Positions 15,999 through 24,325 of a stretch of DNA of 32,063 nucleotides are shown here, one piece after another. Positions within the stretch are counted from its first letter, which is position 1. Each line of letters begins with the position of its first letter. The notes below the pieces were generated by a model. It had not been told where the DNA came from. It made no database searches and saw only the letters and a list, made by a program, of their open reading frames with translations. Source of the stretch: Sulfuriferula sp. (GTDB lineage: Bacteria; Pseudomonadota; Gammaproteobacteria; Burkholderiales; Sulfuriferulaceae); assembly GCA_013140765.1 (NCBI GenBank), contig JABFSE010000037.1:1-32063 (forward strand). Direction: 5' to 3'. Position numbers and translations under genes: made by a program.

Positions 15999-17900
15999 TT
16001 GCAAGCGGCTAAACAGTTACGCGTAGCGCATCTGCGTGTCGGTGTCATTTTATTGACATTGGCATTGCTGGTGTTTTATACAGGCGTATTCACCCGCATT
16101 GATAATGTTGTTTATGACCTAGGCTGGCGATTCACGCCGCATCCTGCCGCCAAGCAAGTGGTTATCGTTGCCATAGATGAAACCAGTTTAGCCCAATATG
16201 GCCGTTGGCCTTGGGCGCGTGGGCGTGATGCACAACTCATTAACGCTGTCTGCCGCGCTCAACCCTTGGCTATCGGTGTCGATATTGCTTTTGTCGAAGC
16301 TGGCAATGACGCAAATGCCAATCAACAACTCGCTGACGCAATCGCCCACTGCGGCAAAGTGACCCTGCCTGTGATGATAGAGGCGGTGCGCGCTGAAGGG
16401 CAGATAATGGAGTTTCCGCCTATCCCCTCGTTAGCCAATGCCGCCGCTAAATTAGGGCGAGTAGGGGTGGTGATGGATGCCGACGGTGTCACTCGCGCAG
16501 TGAATTTATGGGAAGGCATAGGCACGCCAGCATGGCCATTGTTGGCGCAACAGGTATTACAACAAGCACAATTATTGCCCGCTAATGTTGCGATTAAACC
16601 GCCTTTATTATCCAGCGCATCGCCTTATACCTTAGCCACCAGCGATACGCGTTTGCTTGATTTTGTTGGTGAAACGGGCAGTATCCCGCGCATATCAGCG
16701 AGCTTGGTGCTTGCCAGCGATACACCATTAGCCGCGTTACGCGATAAAATCGTACTGATAGGCGCAACTGCCGCAGGCATAGGCGATTTTATCGCAACGC
16801 CTGCCACCACCTTAGGCGCACCCATGCCAGGCGTAGAAGTGCTGGCAAATACCGTCGTCGCCATGCGCGATGGGCGTTTGCAACAAGTCATGCCCATGGC
16901 TGAGGCAGTGTGCCTGACCGTGTTGTTTGCGATGCTACCTTTGCTGTGGCTGCCTCGGTTAATGCCGTTGTCAGGCTTGCTGGTAAGCGTGTTATGGCTG
17001 TTGGTACTGGTCACACTATCGGCGTTATTACCCTATTTAACAGGCTATCGTTATGCCCCAGCTGGCGCGATATTTGCCGCGCTGTCCAGCTATCCGCTGT
17101 GGAGCTGGTACAGGCTGGAAGTGGCACGGCGGCATTTAGATAAAGAGCTATCGCAACTCGCGCAAATGTCAGGTCAGGCGCATAAACGTTTGAGCTTTGA
17201 GCAACGAATCGAGGCAGTACAAAGTGCCCAACAACAGTTGCAACGCCTACAAGTTGAGCGCGAAGATATGATTAACTTCATTTCGCACGATATACGCGTG
17301 CCGTTGGCAAGCGCTGCGCAGCAAATAAAATCAGAGCAATTAGACTTCGATACCCGTGAACGACTCAGCCAGCAATTACAGCGAGCACACACGCTGGCGC
17401 AGGATTACTTAAACATCTCGCGGGCTTTGAATGTCGAGGCGGTCAGTTTTATGGTGTTGAATCTGGTAGAGGTGCTAGATCAAGCCATAGATAGTCTTTA
17501 TGAAATGGCTCAAGCGCACCAAGTTAAACTGAAACGCGAAATCAGCGACGATGCGATTTGGGTGATGGGGGATTTTGGCTTGTTAGAACGCGCTATGATG
17601 AATTTAATTAAAAATGCGATTAGCTATACGCCGATACAGCAAGTCGTGATTATTGGTATCAACAAACACGGCAATCAAGTGCAAGTATGGGTGCAAGACA
17701 TGGGCGTAGGCATCGCGCCTGCGGTGTTGCCCAAGCTGTTTCAGCGTTTTCAGGCTGGCACAGACTCACGTGCGGGGAGCACAGGCATGGGCTTATATTT
17801 TGTGCGTACCGTGATAGAAAAACACGGCGGTAGCGTGCGTGCTGAGAACCGCCCACCCGCAGGTGCGCGGTTTACCATACAGCTTAAGATGCACGTTTGA
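15999..17900 (+). CDS. CHASE2-domain sensor histidine kinase
   Basis: A 633-aa inner-membrane kinase. One N-terminal helix (12-30) leads to a periplasmic CHASE2 sensor (about 35-295, with VVIVAIDETSLAQYGRWPW). Three closely spaced helices (about 302-368) and a coiled-coil linker (375-422) follow. The dimerisation/phosphoacceptor box has His430 (ISHDIRVPL). The ATP-binding domain has the N box (NLIKNA, 535-540), G1 DMGVGIAP (567-574) and G2 STGMGLYFV. The start is TTG 15999, one codon after the FecR-protein stop; no ATG or GTG gives the N-terminal helix, so translation is probably coupled. It should phosphorylate Asp52 of the regulator at 13684-14379. The 3' end overlaps the convergent CZB gene by 17 bp. 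Confidence 0.92.
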   Translation: MQAAKQLRVAHLRVGVILLTLALLVFYTGVFTRIDNVVYDLGWRFTPHPAAKQVVIVAIDETSLAQYGRWPWARGRDAQLINAVCRAQPLAIGVDIAFVEAGNDANANQQLADAIAHCGKVTLPVMIEAVRAEGQIMEFPPIPSLANAAAKLGRVGVVMDADGVTRAVNLWEGIGTPAWPLLAQQVLQQAQLLPANVAIKPPLLSSASPYTLATSDTRLLDFVGETGSIPRISASLVLASDTPLAALRDKIVLIGATAAGIGDFIATPATTLGAPMPGVEVLANTVVAMRDGRLQQVMPMAEAVCLTVLFAMLPLLWLPRLMPLSGLLVSVLWLLVLVTLSALLPYLTGYRYAPAGAIFAALSSYPLWSWYRLEVARRHLDKELSQLAQMSGQAHKRLSFEQRIEAVQSAQQQLQRLQVEREDMINFISHDIRVPLASAAQQIKSEQLDFDTRERLSQQLQRAHTLAQDYLNISRALNVEAVSFMVLNLVEVLDQAIDSLYEMAQAHQVKLKREISDDAIWVMGDFGLLERAMMNLIKNAISYTPIQQVVIIGINKHGNQVQVWVQDMGVGIAPAVLPKLFQRFQAGTDSRAGSTGMGLYFVRTVIEKHGGSVRAENRPPAGARFTIQLKMHV

Positions 17901-18405
17901 AATGTAATACAGAAGTATCGTTTTTCATACCTTGCGCATGAAGTAACGCGTTAAAATCAGCATCGCTCATCGCTACGACCTGATCTGCAAGCGTATCCAA
18001 CTGATTAGAGACTTCTTTAGAGACAACTTTTAAGCGCATAAACAACGTACTAATCTGCTCTTCTGCCGCTATTTTCTTAGCTAATAATTCTTTATTGCTA
18101 CCAAATAAACGCCCTAAAACAGAGGAATCGTCTTCCTGTTTCCGCACTTGCATGTGCTTGTAAATTTGCAAATACAAATCATGTAACGCTAAGTGCGGCT
18201 CTTCAATAGCGCGGAACACAGGAAGTGAGGATAAAAACTGTCCATCACCGTAATACCAGCAACCAAAACCGCACTCAGTGCCATGCACAGGGAGCTTTTC
18301 TCCATCCACGGCCAGCCCTTCAACCAAACTATGGGCATGGCTGACCCAAGCGACATGGGCTTTTTTACTTTCACGCAGACGCTCGATAATGTGCAACTTA
18401 TTCAT
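17884..18405 (-). CDS. Stand-alone CZB-domain zinc-binding protein
   Basis: A cytoplasmic 173-aa protein. Residues 10-85 form a CZB (chemoreceptor zinc-binding) domain with the expected ligand set His17 (KKAHVAW), Cys45 (ECGFGCWYYG), His71 and His75 (HLALHDLY). In chemoreceptors and diguanylate cyclases the domain senses zinc or hypochlorous acid through the zinc-bound cysteine. Here no output domain is present; residues 95-165 are helical, resembling an MCP-like four-helix segment. GAAAGGGA provides a good ribosome binding site before ATG 18405. It is transcribed alone and convergent with the CHASE2 kinase, whose 3' end it overlaps. A function as a zinc or redox sensor partner is inferred. 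Confidence 0.85.
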   Translation of the reverse strand: MNKLHIIERLRESKKAHVAWVSHAHSLVEGLAVDGEKLPVHGTECGFGCWYYGDGQFLSSLPVFRAIEEPHLALHDLYLQIYKHMQVRKQEDDSSVLGRLFGSNKELLAKKIAAEEQISTLFMRLKVVSKEVSNQLDTLADQVVAMSDADFNALLHAQGMKNDTSVLHFKRAS

Positions 18406-18434
18406 CGCATTTCCCTTTCAAATTTAATATGACG

Positions 18435-18461
18435 ATTATATGACACATCAAAAAAATCAAC
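18435..18461 (-). promoter_or_regulatory. Candidate promoter of the CZB-protein gene
   Basis: On the minus strand a perfect TATAAT (18440-18435) lies 30 bp before the start codon, with GTTGAT (18461-18456) 15 bp further upstream as a weak -35. The spacing is slightly short, so this is a moderate candidate only. Confidence 0.4.
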
Positions 18462-18542
18462 TGTAAACAAGTATTAAGCAAACTTGTTCGCGGCTGTTAA
18501 AGGCATTACGATGAGTTTTATGTATTAGATGCGGTAATGTAA

Positions 18543-19256
18543 CTACTCGCCAAAATAAGCATGCTGTATGCTACGGTCTTGCGCTAGTTCAGCGGCATTG
18601 CCGTGTTGGGTAATCTGACCGTTTGCCATAATATAGGCGCGGTCGCTGTGCGCGAGGGCGAGATGGGCGTTTTGTTCAACCAGCAAAATCGCAACGCCTT
18701 GCTGGTGCGCGAGCCTTAGCGTTTCAAATATAGCTTTGACCATCAGCGGAGCTAATCCCATGCTAGGTTCGTCTAGCAATAATAAACGTGGGCGTGATAG
18801 CAAAGCGCGGTTAATGGCAAGTAATTGCTGTTCACCACCTGATAGCTGCCCTGCAGGTTGATGACGGCGTTCACCTAGACGTGGGTAATGTTGGTATATC
18901 GCGTCTATTTCTACGGCAACCACAGCTTTGTCACGGCGTATGTATGCACCCATAGCGAGGTTTTCGGCAACGCTCATGCGCGTAAAAATGCCGCGCCCTT
19001 CGGGAACGAGGGTAATTCCCAATGGCACAATTTGGTGTGCAGACAGGTGCGCGATATTGCGCCCTGCAAACTGCACGCTACCACCTCTGTGAGGTATCAT
19101 GCCCGCAATCGCTTTGAGCAAGCTGGTTTTACCCGCACCGTTTGCGCCTATTAAGCAAACCCGTTCATGCTCTGCAACCGTCAGGCTAAGGTCTTGCACC
19201 GCGTGGATTTGTCCATACACGACACGCAGCTTGTTGACAGCGAGTAAGTCGCTCAT
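18543..19256 (-). CDS. livF: Branched-chain amino acid ABC transporter ATPase LivF
   Basis: One of the two cytoplasmic ATPases of the LIV-I-type importer, 237 aa. Walker A GANGAGKTS, Q-loop region LVPEGRGIFTRMSV (the family-typical RxIF), signature LSGGEQQ and Walker B LLLLDEPSMGLAP are all intact. Last gene of livKHMGF; its ATG overlaps the TGA of livG (ATGA). No convincing terminator follows within the 137 bp before the CZB gene start. Confidence 0.95.
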   Translation of the reverse strand: MSDLLAVNKLRVVYGQIHAVQDLSLTVAEHERVCLIGANGAGKTSLLKAIAGMIPHRGGSVQFAGRNIAHLSAHQIVPLGITLVPEGRGIFTRMSVAENLAMGAYIRRDKAVVAVEIDAIYQHYPRLGERRHQPAGQLSGGEQQLLAINRALLSRPRLLLLDEPSMGLAPLMVKAIFETLRLAHQQGVAILLVEQNAHLALAHSDRAYIMANGQITQHGNAAELAQDRSIQHAYFGE

Positions 19257-20020
19257 GCGCCGTCTCCCAGGTAAGCACTGATAACACGAGGGTTGGTGCG
19301 TATGTTAGCGGGGGTGTCTTCAGCGATTTTTTCACCAAAATCAAGTACCGCAATGCGGTCGCATAGACTCATCATCCACGGTACATCGTGCTCTATGACT
19401 AATAGCGTCAAGCCTAACGCATCGCGCAAATCGCGGATAAGTTGTTTAAGCGTGTCGCGCTCGGCGGGGTTCATGCCTGCGGCGGGCTCGTCCAAGGCTA
19501 ACACTTGCGGATCGCTGGCAAGTGCGCGGGCGATTTCCAGCCTGCGCTGATCGCCGTAAGATAGGTTTTTTGCCAAGGTTTGACTATGACGACTAATGCC
19601 CACCAGATGTAGCAATTCATGAGCGCGGGTGCGGATTGCGACCTCTTCTACGCGTGCCCGACGATGGCGCAATACCGCACCGACCACGCCTGTATGCGTG
19701 CGGCTGTGACGACCGACCATGACATTTTCTAACACACTCATATTGGCAAATAGGCGGATATTTTGAAAAGTACGTGCAATGCCTCGTTGTAATACTTGAT
19801 GCGCAAGCAAACCACGCATAGACACATCGTTGAGCGATAACTCACCACTGGTGGCAGTGTAAAAGCCAGTCAAGATGTTGAATAGCGTCGTTTTACCCGC
19901 ACCATTCGGCCCGATCAAGCCCAGAATCTCGCCCTTATACACTGTTAGCGACACATCGTTCAGCGCACATATCCCGCCGAACTGCTTGCTGACATGCGTG
20001 ACTTTAATCAACTCAGTCAT
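19253..20020 (-). CDS. livG: Branched-chain amino acid ABC transporter ATPase LivG
   Basis: Second ATPase of the importer, 255 aa. Walker [10 protein letters not shown], the TFQNIRLF segment characteristic of LivG, signature LSYGDQRR and Walker [14 protein letters not shown] are present. The conserved C-terminal [12 protein letters not shown] hairpin is there too. It overlaps livM by 8 nt and livF by 4 nt, so the three are translationally coupled. Confidence 0.95.
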   Translation of the reverse strand: MTELIKVTHVSKQFGGICALNDVSLTVYKGEILGLIGPNGAGKTTLFNILTGFYTATSGELSLNDVSMRGLLAHQVLQRGIARTFQNIRLFANMSVLENVMVGRHSRTHTGVVGAVLRHRRARVEEVAIRTRAHELLHLVGISRHSQTLAKNLSYGDQRRLEIARALASDPQVLALDEPAAGMNPAERDTLKQLIRDLRDALGLTLLVIEHDVPWMMSLCDRIAVLDFGEKIAEDTPANIRTNPRVISAYLGDGA

Positions 20021-21062
20021 GCCGTAACTCGTTCAAATGGCGGCGTGACGGTAATAAACCAGCGGGGCGGAACAGCATCATCAATATCAACGCAAAGCCG
20101 AACAGCAACATCCGTAAATCAGCGGGGTCAACGACGACATGACCTATCCAGGCGCGTTGTAAATCGCCCACATAACGCAGTGCTTCAGGCAATACCGTCA
20201 GCAATATCGCGCCAAGAATAACGCCAGGGATATTACCCATGCCGCCCAACACTATCATGCACAGTATCATGATGGATTCCATCAAATTAAAACTTTCAGG
20301 ACTGATAAAGCCTTGAAATCCAGCAAATAATCCGCCTGCCAGCCCACCAAAGGTTGCCCCCATCGCGAAAGCCAACAGTTTGGTATTGCGTAAATTGATA
20401 CCGCTGGCTTGCGCGGCCAATTCATCCTCACGTATCGCCGCCCACGCCCGCCCTATACGCGAATCTTGCAAACGCAATGCCACAAAAATAGCGATTAAGG
20501 TCAGCACTAAAAAGAAATAATAATAAAGCTGTGGTGAAGAAAAAGTCACGCCAAACAGATGCTGCGTTTTGCCTAATGAAAACCCTGCGATGCGGATAGG
20601 GTCAATTAAATTCACGCCTTGTGGACCATTGGTGATGTTGATAGGTGTGTTGAGATTATTTAGAAAGATACGAATAATTTCACCAAACCCTAACGTCACT
20701 ATGGCCAAATAATCCCCACGCAAGCGTAAGGTCGGCGCACCGAGTAACAAGCCAAATACGCCAGCCAACAATGCGCCTGTGGGTAACAGCACCCAAAAAG
20801 GCAGGTGTAAACCAAACTGTGGCGATGCCAGCAAGGCATAACAATATGCGCCAACGGCATAAAAAGCGATATAGCCTAAATCCAGCAAGCCCGCATAGCC
20901 AACAACGATATTCAAGCCTACCGCGAGCATGATGTAGAGTAGCGTCAAATCCAGTATCCGTACCCACGAACGCCCCAAGCCAGCCTCTACCAGCAATGGC
21001 AACAACGCCAAGCCGATAGCAAGTGCAACAAAAGTGAACCAAGCCTGTTTACGCGCGGTCAT
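20013..21062 (-). CDS. livM: Branched-chain amino acid ABC transporter permease LivM
   Basis: Inner-membrane permease with about nine to ten hydrophobic helices over 349 aa. Recognisable family segments are [21 protein letters not shown] near residue 50, [20 protein letters not shown] (the cytoplasmic loop that meets the ATPases), and [15 protein letters not shown]. The C-terminus is charged and cytoplasmic. It overlaps livH by 14 nt and livG by 8 nt. It forms the translocation pore with LivH. Confidence 0.95.
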   Translation of the reverse strand: MTARKQAWFTFVALAIGLALLPLLVEAGLGRSWVRILDLTLLYIMLAVGLNIVVGYAGLLDLGYIAFYAVGAYCYALLASPQFGLHLPFWVLLPTGALLAGVFGLLLGAPTLRLRGDYLAIVTLGFGEIIRIFLNNLNTPINITNGPQGVNLIDPIRIAGFSLGKTQHLFGVTFSSPQLYYYFFLVLTLIAIFVALRLQDSRIGRAWAAIREDELAAQASGINLRNTKLLAFAMGATFGGLAGGLFAGFQGFISPESFNLMESIMILCMIVLGGMGNIPGVILGAILLTVLPEALRYVGDLQRAWIGHVVVDPADLRMLLFGFALILMMLFRPAGLLPSRRHLNELRHD

Positions 21063-21978
21063 GGCTTGGCTTTCCTAACAAACCCGACGGGCGCACGATA
21101 AGTACAATAATGAGCACAAAAAACGCGAACACATCCTGATAATTGCTACCCAAAAAACCACCCGTGATGTCGCCGATATAACCCGCACCCAAACTTTCTA
21201 TCACGCCGAGTAACAATCCGCCAAGCATCGCCCCCGCCAGATTGCCTACACCCCCCAATACCGCCGCTGAGAAAGCCTTTAAGCCCAACAAAAACCCCAT
21301 GTAATAATGCGCCAAGCCATAGTAAGCACTCACCAGCACACCTGCCACTGCGGCAATACCTGAGCCGATAATAAAAGTTAGAGAAATGACGCGATTTGCA
21401 TCCACGCCCATCAAGCCCGCTAATTGAGGCGATTGCGCCGTTGCCCGCATAGCGCGTCCAAGCTGGGTACGCTGGACCAATAAAGTCAGTGCGACCATCA
21501 ACACCAATGAAGCCACTAAGATGAGAATTTGCACATCGGTAATTCGTGCACCGAGCAAAGTATGATAGCCCTGCGGCAAAATAGGCGGGAAAGAAATATA
21601 CTGTCGCCCCCAAATCAGCATGGCGATATTTTGTAACACAATAGATACACCGATAGCGGTAATCAGCGGTGCAAGCCGTGGCGCATGGCGTAGCGGGCGG
21701 TAAGCGAGGCGTTCTATGCCGTAGCCTAGCAACATACAGGCAGGGATGGCGGTGAGCAAGCCGAGTAATGCGATTACCACACCAGGCAAATCAACACCCG
21801 CACCTAATAATGCAGAAATGACTGCCAACGCAACCATCGCCCCAAACATGGTCACCTCACCGTGGGCGAAGTTAATCAGCTCCAATATGCCGTAAACCAT
21901 GGTGTAACCTAGGGCTACCAGTGCGTAAACGCTACCCAGCACTAAGCCGTTAATCAACTGCTGTACTAAAATATCCAT
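21049..21978 (-). CDS. livH: Branched-chain amino acid ABC transporter permease LivH
   Basis: Inner-membrane permease partner of LivM, 309 aa with about eight helices. Family segments: QQLINGLVLGSVYALVALGY at the N-terminus, INFAHGEVTMFGA, and RAMRATAQSPQLAGLMGV (cytoplasmic coupling loop). The frame is open for 25 codons upstream into livK. ATG 21978 gives the conserved MDILVQQLINGLV start and lies 4 nt after the livK stop, with TAAGG just before it, so it is preferred. Confidence 0.95.
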   Translation of the reverse strand: MDILVQQLINGLVLGSVYALVALGYTMVYGILELINFAHGEVTMFGAMVALAVISALLGAGVDLPGVVIALLGLLTAIPACMLLGYGIERLAYRPLRHAPRLAPLITAIGVSIVLQNIAMLIWGRQYISFPPILPQGYHTLLGARITDVQILILVASLVLMVALTLLVQRTQLGRAMRATAQSPQLAGLMGVDANRVISLTFIIGSGIAAVAGVLVSAYYGLAHYYMGFLLGLKAFSAAVLGGVGNLAGAMLGGLLLGVIESLGAGYIGDITGGFLGSNYQDVFAFFVLIIVLIVRPSGLLGKPSHDRA

Positions 21979-21982
21979 TGCC

Positions 21983-23131
21983 TTACTTGCTAAGTATGGT
22001 TTGCAATGGTTGCCACTGTCCTGCTTTAACTTGATACAAAGTGACTGCGCCACCGGTTAAATCACCTTTTTTATCAAAACGTATGTGCCCTGTTACGCCT
22101 TGATAATCAGTTTTAGGCATTTCTGCCAAGTATTTAGCGGGGTTAGACGATTTAGCCCGCTTCATTGCCTCTACCATCACATAAACGGCATCGTAAGCAT
22201 AAGGCGAATAGTTTTGTATTTCGCCAAAACGGGCATTAAATTTTTGTTTGAATGCCGCGCCACCTGGCATTTTGGTCAGTGCCAAGCCTGGATTAGACGC
22301 AATAGCACCTTCGGCATCCACGCCTGCAAGCTCGATAAATTTAGGCGTTTGCGCGCCATCGCCGCTGAGGAACTGTGCATTGACACCTAGTTGTTTCATC
22401 TGTTTCAACATCGGTGCGGCTTGTGGATCCATGCCCGCAAAAAACACCACTTGTGGCGCGTGGGATTTGATGGACGTTAAAATCGCCATAAAATCCGTGG
22501 ATTTGTCTGTGGTATATTCTCTGGCAACGATGGTCGCGCCATCTGCCTTAGCGGCACGCTCGAACTCATCTGCCAAGCCTTGCCCGTAAGCAGTACGGTC
22601 GTCAATGATAGCGATTTGTTTCGCGCCCAGCTGTCTAGTCGCATACTCAGCAAGTGCCGTACCTTGTTGCGCGTCATTAGTCATTACCCGATACGCGGTA
22701 TTAAAACCTGAAGCGGTATAAGCAATTGCAGTGGCTGACGGTGATATTTGCGGTATGCCTGCGTCAAAGTAGATTTTTGAAGCGGGGATGGTTGCGCCTG
22801 AGTTCAGATGCCCAATCACACCGACCACGCCTTCATCTACCAGCTTTTGTGCGACGGTGGTGGCTGCTTTCGGGTCAGCCTGATCATCTTCGGCTATCAA
22901 GTCTAGCTTAACGGCTTTACCGTCTAAAACCAGCCCGACGGCATTTATTTCATCTACCGCTAAACGTGCACCGTTTTCATTGTCTTTACCGACATGTGCT
23001 TGTGGTCCAGTCAACGGCGAGGCCGAGCCGATTTTGACAACATTACTATCGGTTCCAGAGTGACCACAAGCAGTCAGCAAGCTGGCACTCACTAACGCAG
23101 TTAACACAGCAATACGAAAGGGCGTAAACAC
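21983..23131 (-). CDS. livK: Branched-chain amino acid ABC transporter substrate-binding protein LivK
   Basis: Periplasmic receptor of the importer (Peripla_BP_6 family), 382 aa, with VKIGSASPLTGPQAHVGKDN at the mature N-terminus. The frame opens further upstream, but GTG 23131 has AGAGG at ideal spacing and yields a compact signal peptide, so it is chosen. The signal ends in LLTAC with Cys22, a lipobox; the protein is therefore predicted to be a lipoprotein, unlike the soluble E. coli LivK. The residue after Cys is Gly, not the inner-membrane retention signal Asp. It is the first gene of livKHMGF; a 24-bp inverted repeat lies 25 bp upstream. Confidence 0.93.
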   Translation of the reverse strand: MFTPFRIAVLTALVSASLLTACGHSGTDSNVVKIGSASPLTGPQAHVGKDNENGARLAVDEINAVGLVLDGKAVKLDLIAEDDQADPKAATTVAQKLVDEGVVGVIGHLNSGATIPASKIYFDAGIPQISPSATAIAYTASGFNTAYRVMTNDAQQGTALAEYATRQLGAKQIAIIDDRTAYGQGLADEFERAAKADGATIVAREYTTDKSTDFMAILTSIKSHAPQVVFFAGMDPQAAPMLKQMKQLGVNAQFLSGDGAQTPKFIELAGVDAEGAIASNPGLALTKMPGGAAFKQKFNARFGEIQNYSPYAYDAVYVMVEAMKRAKSSNPAKYLAEMPKTDYQGVTGHIRFDKKGDLTGGAVTLYQVKAGQWQPLQTILSK

Positions 23132-23155
23132 GGCAAACCTCTTAAAAAATAATAT

Positions 23156-23179
23156 ACGCTTTGTTATACCACAAAGCGT
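23156..23179. repeat. 9-bp inverted repeat upstream of livK (operator candidate)
   Basis: ACGCTTTGT (23156-23164) and ACAAAGCGT (23171-23179) are perfectly complementary around a 6-bp centre. The repeat lies 25-48 bp before the livK start. It overlaps two possible minus-strand -10 boxes: TATAAC (23168-23163) and TATATT (23156-23151). Size and symmetry fit a dimeric regulator site controlling the liv operon. There is no T-run, so it is not a terminator. Confidence 0.45.
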
Positions 23180-23199
23180 CACAATTGATAGCTACAAAA

Positions 23200-23234
23200 C
23201 GTAAAAAAGCCAGCACTAAGCTGGCTTTTTTACG
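23200..23234 (-). terminator. Rho-independent terminator after the cytochrome c gene
   Basis: Perfect 15-bp arms (23200-23214 and 23220-23234) around the loop ACTAA, with GCCAGC/GCTGGC at the base of the loop and a run of six Ts in either direction. It lies 11 bp after the cytochrome c stop on the minus strand and separates that gene from the liv operon. Confidence 0.92.
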
Positions 23235-23245
23235 TGATAAAGCAA

Positions 23246-23605
23246 TTACTTCAGACTTAACACCCATTTAACGATAGTATGCAAGTCAGCATCGGCAACT
23301 TGTGGGTTAGGTGGCATAGGAATAGTACCCCAAGCACCTGCACCGCCTTTTTTCACTTTATCAACCAATTTGTTTTCAATAGCTAATTCTGCTGCTTTTT
23401 TATCGGCAGGTTTTTTTACGCCAGCCAATTCGGCACGGTATTTTGCAGCAACATCAGTGTAGCCAGGGCCAACAATTTTTTTATCTACGCCATGGCAAGA
23501 CATGCACGCATTTTTTTGGGCTAAAGATAAACCCGCATTATCTGCGTAAACGTTAGCACTCAGCGTTAAAAAAGCTGTTGCGATGAGGGTAAAAGCTGTT
23601 TTCAT
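23246..23605 (-). CDS. Small periplasmic class I cytochrome c
   Basis: A 119-aa precursor with signal peptide 1-21 (cleavage after NVYA). Heme is attached at CMSCH (Cys34, Cys37, His38), and the sixth ligand is probably Met97 in IPMPPNPQV, followed by the C-terminal helix ending VKWVLSLK. This is the cytochrome c551/c552 (c8) type, a soluble electron shuttle. The insert rich in lysine and alanine (about 64-86) is longer than in the shortest members. It is monocistronic with its own terminator. The electron partners are not shown by context. Confidence 0.93.
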   Translation of the reverse strand: MKTAFTLIATAFLTLSANVYADNAGLSLAQKNACMSCHGVDKKIVGPGYTDVAAKYRAELAGVKKPADKKAAELAIENKLVDKVKKGGAGAWGTIPMPPNPQVADADLHTIVKWVLSLK

Positions 23606-23634
23606 TTGGAACCGCCTATATGTAAGAGTGATGT

Positions 23635-23707
23635 CAGTAGTTTATCTAAAATCTTGAGTAAATACTAACAGATAAATATGCCAATTTACCATAGTATGAA
23701 ACTACTG
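23635..23707. repeat. Widely spaced 9-bp inverted repeat around the cytochrome c promoter region
   Basis: CAGTAGTTT (23635-23643) and AAACTACTG (23699-23707) are perfectly complementary, 55 bp apart. They bracket the region between parA and the cytochrome c gene, and the right arm includes the parA stop. They may be coincidental; no promoter elements could be assigned with confidence between them. Confidence 0.25.
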
Positions 23708-24322
23708 TTGCAACCAGTCTAACAGCGCAATCCACTGCTCGCGCTCGCGTTGCGTCTGGTAGGCGGGTAGGTCAAACACACTTTTGCCGTCAAACGCCGC
23801 ATTGATATACGCTTGCGTATCTTGTAAGTGCGTGAGTATGGGTAACTCGTGTTGCTGTAAAAAATCTTCTAACACTTGCGCCACGCGGGTTCTGGGGGTG
23901 ACGCGCATTCCTACCATGCCGATAAAAGCACGTTCTTTGCGTATCGCTTTTTCGGTTTTTAATGCGTCCAAAAAGGTGCGACTGGCTTCCATATCAAATA
24001 AAGACGGCGCAATAGGCACGATAACGCGCTCAACCATTTTTAATGCGCGTTCTAGATTTTTACCATGTAAACCTGCTGGCGAATCTATGATTAACCAGCC
24101 TGATTTATCGGTGGTTGACTGATTAGGCTGAAACGACCAAATAGCAGGCAAATCCGCAGGGCGACGAGCTAACCAAGCGTTTGCGGATTGCTGTTTGTCT
24201 AAGTCCAACAGCCGCACATTTTGCCCGCTGGTGGCTAATGCACCTGCCAAGCTCACCGCCAACGTCGATTTGCCACTACCGCCTTTGGGATTAGCTATCA
24301 GTATCGCACGGAGCTTGCTCAT
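23702..24322 (-). CDS. Orphan ParA/MinD-type ATPase
   Basis: A 206-aa deviant Walker A ATPase: IANPKGGSGKST (9-20) with the signature lysine Lys13, then LLDLDKQQSAN and IIDSPAG for the Walker A'/B motifs. It is smaller than chromosomal ParA/Soj and lacks an N-terminal DNA-binding domain; no ParB or parS is nearby. Small ParA-like ATPases position plasmids, chemoreceptor arrays, carboxysomes or other cargo. Which cargo this one serves is not indicated. It starts 3 nt after the ilvD stop and is likely co-transcribed with ilvD, which may only reflect genome compaction. Confidence 0.88.
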   Translation of the reverse strand: MSKLRAILIANPKGGSGKSTLAVSLAGALATSGQNVRLLDLDKQQSANAWLARRPADLPAIWSFQPNQSTTDKSGWLIIDSPAGLHGKNLERALKMVERVIVPIAPSLFDMEASRTFLDALKTEKAIRKERAFIGMVGMRVTPRTRVAQVLEDFLQQHELPILTHLQDTQAYINAAFDGKSVFDLPAYQTQREREQWIALLDWLQQ

Positions 24323-24325
24323 GCT

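Noticed and set aside
18466-18488. AACAAGT / ACTTGTT hairpin after livF as a terminator.
   Set aside because: Only 7 AT-rich pairs and no T-run in the livF direction; not convincing.
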